From the NCBI GenBank assembly GCA_030532225.1, contig JAUNLQ010000001.1, positions 62,001 to 126,000 on the forward strand: a DNA stretch of 64,000 nt, in the 5' to 3' direction. Both the position numbers and the translations under genes were made by a program. Positions 59,501-64,000 of this stretch are shown here, piece by piece. Source of the stretch: Bacillota bacterium (GTDB lineage: Bacteria; Bacillota; Clostridia; Tissierellales; Peptoniphilaceae). How positions within the stretch are numbered: the stretch's first letter is position 1; each line of letters begins with the position of its first letter. The notes beneath the pieces were generated by a model. It had not been told where the DNA came from and ran no database searches. It saw nothing but the letters and a program-made list of their open reading frames with translations.

Positions 59501-60075
59501 GCCCCACGCAGTGGCGAAACGGGCCCAAGGAAGGGTTGGATTGTCAAGGAGGGGAAGGATTCAGGGGTTTGAAGCCCTAGTCGAAATCTTTAGATTTCCT
59601 CCAGGTCGGATGGGCAAATTCAATAACTCTAGAACTGTCAGGGGCGAAAGCCCCAAATTGCGAAGCAATTTACAGACAAGGAGATAAAGTAACTATAGAA
59701 ATTCCTCAAATTAAAGAAAAAAAGCCCTTCACTTCACCAGCCCCACGCAGTGGCGGAACGGGGCCAAGGAAGGGGTGGATTGTCAAGGAGGGGAACGTGA
59801 CGGGGGTTTGAAGCCCTAGTCGAAATCTTTAGATTTCCTCCAGGTCGGATGGGCAAATTCAATAACTCTAGAACTGTCAGGGGCGAAAGCCCCAAATTGC
59901 GAAGCAATTTACAGACAAGGAGATAAAGTAACTATAGAAATTCCTCAAATTAAAGAAAAAAAGCCCTTCACCTCACCAGCTCCATGCAATGGCCGAAGCG
60001 GGTGAAGAAAGGGGTGGGTGTCGGGAGGGGAACGTGACGGGGGTTTGAAGCCCTAGTCGAAATCTTCGATTTCGC
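59501..60075. repeat. Tandem 239-bp repeat array (two full units and one partial)
   Basis: Units start at 59501, 59740 and 59979, an exact 239-bp period. Units 1 and 2 are almost identical over their last 160 bp; unit 3 is truncated after the GAAATC/GATTTC hairpin (60059-60073). Each unit opens with GCCCCACGCAGTGGCG (or a variant), which can fold back on GGGGC. It then has a G-rich stretch (AAGGAGGGGAA), a GAAATC-TTTA-GATTTC hairpin, and (units 1 and 2) the mini-hairpin pair. It has no credible reading frame and is visibly richer in G and C than its surroundings. Confidence 0.9.
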
Positions 60076-60572
60076 AACAGGTCTCATGCAAGAAATTCCC
60101 AAGAGAGCGACTGCAAGGAAGCTCGATTGGCAGAATTTCACTGCCTAGGTCCCCTTTCTTCCCCTCATGACGTTGAGAATTTGTTGTTTAAAGAAAAAGA
60201 TATCGAGTCGAAAAGAATTAAGAAATCGGCGAAGCTGTAACAAAATACCATAACTATAGAAATAAAGTAACTACAAGAAAATAAAATTAGCCTACCAGGG
60301 GCGAAAGCCCCAAATTGCGAAGCGATTTTCAAAAAACAAAAAAACTTACCAATGGAGAAGCAAAACACTAAAGCACAGAGAGATTGCCTAGGTCTCCTTT
60401 CTTCCCCTCCTGACGTTGCCAATTAGCAAAGACAAAGAAAAAGATTATCGAGTCGAGAAAGATTAGTTTATCGGCGAAGCCACCATAATAAAGCTGGTCA
60501 AATTAAAATGTACAAAAATCAAAACAACATAAGAACCACCAGGGGCGAAAGCCCCAAATTGCGAAGCAATTT
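59639..60572. repeat. Four copies of a paired mini-hairpin element
   Basis: The 33-bp element combines GGGGCGAAAGCCCC directly followed by AAATTGCGAAGCAATTT. Copies are at 59639-59671, 59878-59910, 60296-60328 (one substitution) and 60540-60572. Both hairpins contain cores (GCGAAAGC and GCGAAGC) known as unusually stable short DNA hairpins. Two further GCGAAGC cores lie near 60229 and 60474. Confidence 0.9.
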
Positions 60573-60592
60573 ACAAACAAAAATTTCCAATC
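60142..60592. repeat. Second repeat family, two units of about 243 bp
   Basis: Units begin with TGCCTAGGTC at 60142 and 60385. Both contain TTTCTTCCCCTC followed by TGACGTTG, then an ATCGAGTCGA segment, a GGCGAAGC core, and end with the paired mini-hairpin element. The C/T-rich opening is a partial reverse complement of the G-rich part of the first family (GTCAAGGAGGGGAA), so the two families face each other. Nothing in 60076-60592 looks like a gene. Confidence 0.85.
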
Positions 60593-60617
60593 AAAAAAGC
60601 TGCCTATTTCAGCAGCT
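60593..60617 (-). terminator. Rho-independent terminator after the MobB-like gene
   Basis: Minus-strand stem AGCTGC / GCAGCT with T run of six. It marks the right limit of the noncoding repeat region. Confidence 0.8.
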
Positions 60618-60619
60618 TC

Positions 60620-61420
60620 TTACTTAAATTCAATTTTAATTTCCCCTGGAAAGTCTTCTATATCCAAGGCTATTAAAGCCTTTCTCAATTTTTCCAGGTC
60701 TTCTTCATTTCCTGCAAAGTCAATTTTTGGATAGGCTCTTAGGCAGTCCTTGTAAGTTTTTTCTCCTTGGTGGATTTTTTCCACTAGGTCTTCACAAGTC
60801 ATACCACACATTCTACAGCCTTGATAGTCTTTAAAGGCTATGGCCGGATAAACTTTTTCTTCTATTAAATCTGCCAAAGCTTCTACATCTTCAAAGGTTC
60901 TGTAAGCCTTTAGGCCCTTGTATTCCTTAATCTGATCTGCAACTCTGCCAGAAATAGCCAGAGAGGTGTTTCTGATTCTCAGGTCTAAGTCTGCTAGAGT
61001 TGTGCCAGTTGTAATTTTCGGTAAGGGATAGGACCTTCCTCCTTCTACTATTAAAAAGTCATAGTCGTAGCTGTCAATTATTTTGGCCAGTTCTAGTCTT
61101 TTTGGATAGATTATGGCAGTTTCAGCCTTGGACCAGGCAGTTACAACTTGGGCTCCAGCCTTTCTGTGCTTGTAGGTGTTCTTGCCCTTTGTGTCTATGG
61201 TAAAGCAGTCCTTGTTTTCAAAGTCTCCGTCACAAGTATCATCTACATGATTTTCACAGCCTCTGCCACAACCTATGGACTTTATGGTTCCAACTTTATA
61301 TCCTCTCTTGGTCAATTCCTTAGTTAGTTCTACTACCAAGGTGGTCTTGCCAGATTTGGAAACTCCTGTTACAGAAAAGGCCCTCATTGGCCTAGTGCTA
61401 GTTCTCATCTTTGTTCTCAC
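60620..61420 (-). CDS. mobB: MobB-like molybdopterin-guanine dinucleotide biosynthesis protein with cysteine-rich insertions
   Basis: The 266-residue reading begins at a GTG that overlaps tatC by 23 bp. Family alignment suggests the real start may be the ATG at 61387 (MRAFSVTG). The P-loop is GVSKSGKTTL. Extra features over normal MobB are four cysteines inserted after the first strand (C51, C55, C63, C72) and a C-terminal CxxCxxxC plus one more Cys (202, 205, 209, 226), which looks like an iron-sulfur or zinc site. VEGGRSYPLPKI matches the nucleotide-binding core of MobB. A role in finishing the molybdenum cofactor is likely; the nearby Tat genes suggest an exported molybdoenzyme encoded elsewhere. 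Confidence 0.82.
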   Translation of the reverse strand: MRTKMRTSTRPMRAFSVTGVSKSGKTTLVVELTKELTKRGYKVGTIKSIGCGRGCENHVDDTCDGDFENKDCFTIDTKGKNTYKHRKAGAQVVTAWSKAETAIIYPKRLELAKIIDSYDYDFLIVEGGRSYPLPKITTGTTLADLDLRIRNTSLAISGRVADQIKEYKGLKAYRTFEDVEALADLIEEKVYPAIAFKDYQGCRMCGMTCEDLVEKIHQGEKTYKDCLRAYPKIDFAGNEEDLEKLRKALIALDIEDFPGEIKIEFK

Positions 61421-62141
61421 TTTCTACTTGGTCTTGTTTTTCCTTATAGGTCTTTTTAGATATAAAGGCTGATAGCTTTAGAAGTGCTACCATTGGCAGG
61501 GCCATTAAACACTGGGACACTATATCTGGCGGTGTTATTAGGGCAGCAAAGATGAAAATTAAAACTATAAGGTGCTTTTCATATTGGTTAAAATAGCTAG
61601 GCTTTAATAAACCTAACTTAGTCCCTACATAGGCAAAGGATGGAATGTTGAAAATCAATCCCATGGCTAGCATAAGGGTTAAGATAAAGGATATATAGGA
61701 CCTTACAGAAATCATGGCTGCAATTTGGTCTATGGCTATTCTAGTAAAAAATTGCAAGGAAATTGGCACTACAACATAGTAGGCAAAAACCAAGCCTAAA
61801 ACAAAAAACACAAAGCCAAGGCTTAGGCTTATTTTAACCATTTTCTTTTCATTTTCATAAAGACCCTTGGCTACAAAGGCCCATATGTGATAAATAGTTA
61901 AAGGTGAACAAAGAGCCACAGCCAAAACTAGGGCTATGTGAATATAAGCATTCATAATTTCTGATGGCTCCACAAAAATTAGATTCATTTGTGGATTTAG
62001 TTCCATTAGCCTTTGCAAAATTGGTCCAGAGCGAGAAAATGCCAGTAGCATCACTATTAGGTGGGCTACTGACACTATGGTAATCCTCTTTCTTAATTCG
62101 TCTAAATGGCCACTTATAGGCATATCTTTATCTGAATTCAA
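61398..62141 (-). CDS. tatC: Sec-independent protein translocase TatC
   Basis: The 247-residue protein has six membrane segments, the N-terminal GHLDELRKRI motif for signal-peptide binding, and the typical FVEPSE and ALITPPDIVSQ stretches. The start is TTG at 62139-62141 with AGGTG about ten bases upstream; the ATG five codons later lacks a ribosome site. It forms the receptor of the Tat system, which exports folded cofactor-containing proteins. It lies 17 bp after tatA and overlaps the MobB-like gene. Confidence 0.95.
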   Translation of the reverse strand: MNSDKDMPISGHLDELRKRITIVSVAHLIVMLLAFSRSGPILQRLMELNPQMNLIFVEPSEIMNAYIHIALVLAVALCSPLTIYHIWAFVAKGLYENEKKMVKISLSLGFVFFVLGLVFAYYVVVPISLQFFTRIAIDQIAAMISVRSYISFILTLMLAMGLIFNIPSFAYVGTKLGLLKPSYFNQYEKHLIVLIFIFAALITPPDIVSQCLMALPMVALLKLSAFISKKTYKEKQDQVESENKDEN

Positions 62142-62158
62142 ATATCTTACACCTAGCC

Positions 62159-62392
62159 TTATTTGTCCTTATTTTGAGCTTGGTCGATTTGTTCTCCAAG
62201 ATGCCCATCTGTTTTTTCTTCTTTTGAAATTTCTCCTTGGTTTAAGCTGTCTTCTAGGTCTTTTTGGCCTTTTCTAAATTCTCTTACAGCTTCTCCCATG
62301 CCCTTGGCTAATTCTGGTAACTTTTTAGGTCCAAATACTATTAAAACTATAGCTAGGACAATAAGTAATTCTCCAAATCCTATTTTTCCCAT
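62159..62392 (-). CDS. tatA: Sec-independent protein translocase TatA
   Basis: The 77-residue protein has the short N-terminal membrane helix GFGELLIVLAIVLIVFG, the hinge FGPKKLPELAKG and an amphipathic helix, then a charged tail. It is the only TatA/B-type gene seen here, so a minimal TatAC system is likely. ATG after GAGGT. Confidence 0.95.
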   Translation of the reverse strand: MGKIGFGELLIVLAIVLIVFGPKKLPELAKGMGEAVREFRKGQKDLEDSLNQGEISKEEKTDGHLGEQIDQAQNKDK

Positions 62393-62502
62393 TTATATAC
62401 CTCTTTCTATTTTGATTTATTGGTTTTCTTTGATGGACTTAAAATATTCCTGCAGATTTTCTCCCTATAAACTACAAAATATATAAAAGTCTTTCTCTTC
62501 TA

Positions 62503-62531
62503 ATATTACAGTAGAGTCGGCTTCTTGTCCA
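62503..62531 (-). promoter_or_regulatory. Candidate promoter of the tatA-tatC-mobB operon
   Basis: Minus-strand TGGACA (62531-62526) and TAATAT (62508-62503) at 17 bp. The leader would be about 105 nt; nothing else was recognised in 62393-62625. Confidence 0.4.
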
Positions 62532-62624
62532 GTCTAAAGAAAAAGTTCATTAAAACATCATTAAGTTTTTCTTACTATTATTTCTATGGACTTATCTTAG
62601 TTTAAAATCCTGTGTTTGTCAATA

Positions 62625-62666
62625 AAAAAACAAAAAGCTAAGAAAACAAAAATATTTTCCTAGCTT
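62625..62666 (-). terminator. Rho-independent terminator after the MoaB/MogA gene
   Basis: Minus-strand 12-bp stem AAGCTAGGAAAA / TTTTCTTAGCTT (one G-U), 8-base loop, T-rich tail. Confidence 0.75.
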
Positions 62667-62673
62667 GATTTTT

Positions 62674-63189
62674 TTATTTATTTTCCTTGGCACAGTCTGC
62701 CTGGCCTCCCCTTAACATGTCCAAACCATGTTCAAGGGAATGGGCTATGGCCTGAAGATTTTCCTTTATGGCCTTTGGTGAGCCTGGAAAATTTATTATA
62801 AGGCTAGAGCCTCTCAAGCCTGCTTGGGCCCTAGAAAGACAGGCTCTGTTAGTAATCTTGGCTGAGTAGGCCCTCATCATTTCTGCAAGGCCTGGAGCCA
62901 GTCGGTCACAAACTTCTATGGTGGCCTCTGGAGTTATGTCCCTTGGAGAAAAGCCTGTTCCTCCAGTTGTTGCCACTAGGGCAAGGTCTCCAGACTCTGT
63001 CATGATTTTTAAAGCTTCAACGATTTGGTCCTTTTCATCTGGCACAATGGCCATATCCACAACTTCAAAGCCTAAATCTTCTAAAAGCTCTTTTAAAAGT
63101 GGTCCTCCTAGGTCTTCTCTTTGGCCAGCAAAGGACCTGTCAGATACTGTTAGGACTCCAGCCTTATAGCCGTTTTTTTCCTTGGTCAT
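62674..63189 (-). CDS. moaB: Molybdenum cofactor biosynthesis protein MoaB/MogA
   Basis: The 171-residue protein has the MPT-binding motifs TTGGTGFSPRDITPEA near residue 74 and GSSLIINFPGSPKA near residue 127. It adenylates molybdopterin before molybdenum insertion. The start overlaps the stop of the MoeA-like gene (TAATG), so the two are coupled. C-terminal Cys is not conserved in the family. Confidence 0.93.
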   Translation of the reverse strand: MTKEKNGYKAGVLTVSDRSFAGQREDLGGPLLKELLEDLGFEVVDMAIVPDEKDQIVEALKIMTESGDLALVATTGGTGFSPRDITPEATIEVCDRLAPGLAEMMRAYSAKITNRACLSRAQAGLRGSSLIINFPGSPKAIKENLQAIAHSLEHGLDMLRGGQADCAKENK

Positions 63190-64000
63190 TATAGTAGCCC
63201 TCCTTCTCCCATGGCAATAAAGTCTTCTTTCTTCAATTCAATTTTTGCAAATATCCTTGGCAGGGCAAAGTCAAAGGAAGTTACAGGAGAATGGATAGAT
63301 GCTCCTGGTACTCCAATTAAAATTGTTCCATCAAGGTCTCCAATTGTTAGCATGTTGCCAGGTTGAACTGGTAGGCCTTGGATAATCATTGTGGCTCCTG
63401 AATTTTTTATGGCTCTTGGTGTTAAATCATCTGGGTCAACGCTCATGCCTCCAGTGAAAATAACCAGGTCTGCCTGATTTTCTAAATAAAAGTCTAAGGC
63501 CTCTTGGATTTTTTCCAAATCATCTGGACACTTTCTTACGTCTATAATTTCTGAATCAAAGGCTGCCAACTTGTCCCTTAAAACTGGTTCAAACCTGTCC
63601 TTAATCCTACCGTAATAAACTTCGTCTCCAGTTATTATTATTCCAACCTTAAGCTTGTGGTAAGGGTGGACTTGGAAGAGGGGATAAATTTCCTTGGCTA
63701 AGGACTTAGCTTGTTCAACTTGGTCCCTAGAGGTCCAAAGGGGAACGATCCTAGCTCCACAAAGCTTGTCTCCCTTTTTCACCTGGCTAAAGTTTTTTAT
63801 TGTAGCCAAGGTGTAGTCTCCCAAGGAATTTATTTGGAATAGTCCTGGAGAATTTAAGGTAAAGAGTCCATCAGCTTCTGCCTTTAAAGTAATTTTTCCT
63901 TCAGCTACTCCACTACTAGTAACATTGGGTCCACATAAAAGGTCTTTAAGCTCTAAGATAGCATCTTCTTCGTGAACTTGGTCTGCTTCTAAGTCACCAA
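63189..64000 (-). CDS. Molybdopterin-binding MoeA-like protein, partial (N-terminus beyond right edge)
   Basis: The open frame continues without a stop to the window edge, so the gene is longer than the TTG-started reading at 63824 suggests. About 270 residues are visible. The N-terminal part has DQVHEEDAILELKDLLCG and SSGVAEGKITLKAEADG; the C-terminal part has the MoCF-domain motifs GIIITGDEVYYGRIKDRF, FTGGMSVDPDDLTPRAIKN and LPVQPGNM. This is the clostridial-type stand-alone molybdopterin-binding protein related to MoeA. It probably works with MoaB in molybdenum insertion. Confidence 0.9.
   Translation of the reverse strand, partial: GDLEADQVHEEDAILELKDLLCGPNVTSSGVAEGKITLKAEADGLFTLNSPGLFQINSLGDYTLATIKNFSQVKKGDKLCGARIVPLWTSRDQVEQAKSLAKEIYPLFQVHPYHKLKVGIIITGDEVYYGRIKDRFEPVLRDKLAAFDSEIIDVRKCPDDLEKIQEALDFYLENQADLVIFTGGMSVDPDDLTPRAIKNSGATMIIQGLPVQPGNMLTIGDLDGTILIGVPGASIHSPVTSFDFALPRIFAKIELKKEDFIAMGEGGLL

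Noticed and set aside
59362..59580. Plus-strand open frame of 72 codons at the start of the repeat region
   Set aside because: Begins inside the AraC terminator, has no ribosome site, and its end is in the repeat unit. Possibly a gene remnant, but nothing recognisable.
60165..60422. Minus-strand open frame of 85 codons in the repeat region
   Set aside because: Covers structured repeats in both orientations, has no ribosome site and an implausible Cys/Phe-rich product.
59501..60592. CRISPR array
   Set aside because: Units are about 240 bp, spacing is wrong, there are no short direct repeats with unique spacers, and no cas genes nearby.
59401..60600. Insertion sequence or group II intron
   Set aside because: No transposase or reverse-transcriptase frame, no terminal inverted repeats with target duplication found. 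A decayed non-autonomous element remains possible.

Overview
The window reads as chromosomal DNA of a low-GC, Gram-positive anaerobe. A/T-rich Firmicutes-type promoters and AGGAGG ribosome sites, SLH-anchored surface proteins, catabolic amino-acid genes and an intact lacto-N-biose/galacto-N-biose operon together suggest a host-associated anaerobic coccus of the Tissierellia/Peptoniphilaceae type. That placement is inference: no rRNA or other species-level marker is present. Genes are tightly packed, mostly on the minus strand, and often overlap by a few bases.

Layout. 1-9.6 kb: an ABC-F ATPase cut by the left edge, an SLH-anchored 5'-nucleotidase, a split chromate-type transporter, MurJ, a small membrane protein and a two-component system. 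9.6-16 kb: a very large SARP/BTAD-AAA-TPR regulator divergent from a histidine-type transporter and histidine ammonia-lyase. 16-22 kb: surface proteins (an SLH protein, a 1072-residue internally duplicated protein, and a GH3 beta-N-acetylhexosaminidase lipoprotein with a recent 258-bp internal tandem duplication). 22-26 kb: a fused methylthioribose kinase-isomerase with a class II aldolase (a 5-deoxyribose/methylthioribose salvage operon), a DapF-fold racemase and an SGNH hydrolase. 26.5-36.3 kb: the complete lacto-N-biose/galacto-N-biose operon (ABC importer, GnpA, MsmK-type ATPase, uridylyltransferase, NahK, GalE). 36.5-42.6 kb: a polar amino-acid ABC importer, small redox proteins and a YtrA-type regulator/ABC exporter operon.

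42.6-48.3 kb: a candidate small RNA, tRNA-Cys, a TPP riboswitch controlling ThiT, signal peptidase I, a Fur-family regulator, MnmA and small proteins, including a 53-residue one. 48.4-59.4 kb: an amino-acid catabolic block (carbamate kinase, two archaeal-type ornithine-cyclodeaminase homologues, a ClpB-like AAA+ protein with a degenerate second ATPase domain, two membrane transporters, ornithine carbamoyltransferase) and a divergent AraC regulator with two HTH modules. The simplest reading is citrulline -> ornithine + carbamoyl phosphate, then ATP from carbamate kinase and proline from ornithine. 59.4-60.6 kb: a noncoding, G/C-enriched array of about 240-bp repeats rich in GCGAAGC and GCGAAAGC mini-hairpins, boxed in by two convergent terminators. 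60.6-64 kb: a minimal TatA-TatC system with molybdenum-cofactor genes (MobB-like, MoaB/MogA, MoeA-like, the last cut by the right edge).

The points most worth follow-up are the ornithine block with its paired enzyme/pseudo-enzyme and half-dead ClpB, the mini-hairpin repeat array, the candidate small RNA with C-rich loops, and the kinase-isomerase fusion.
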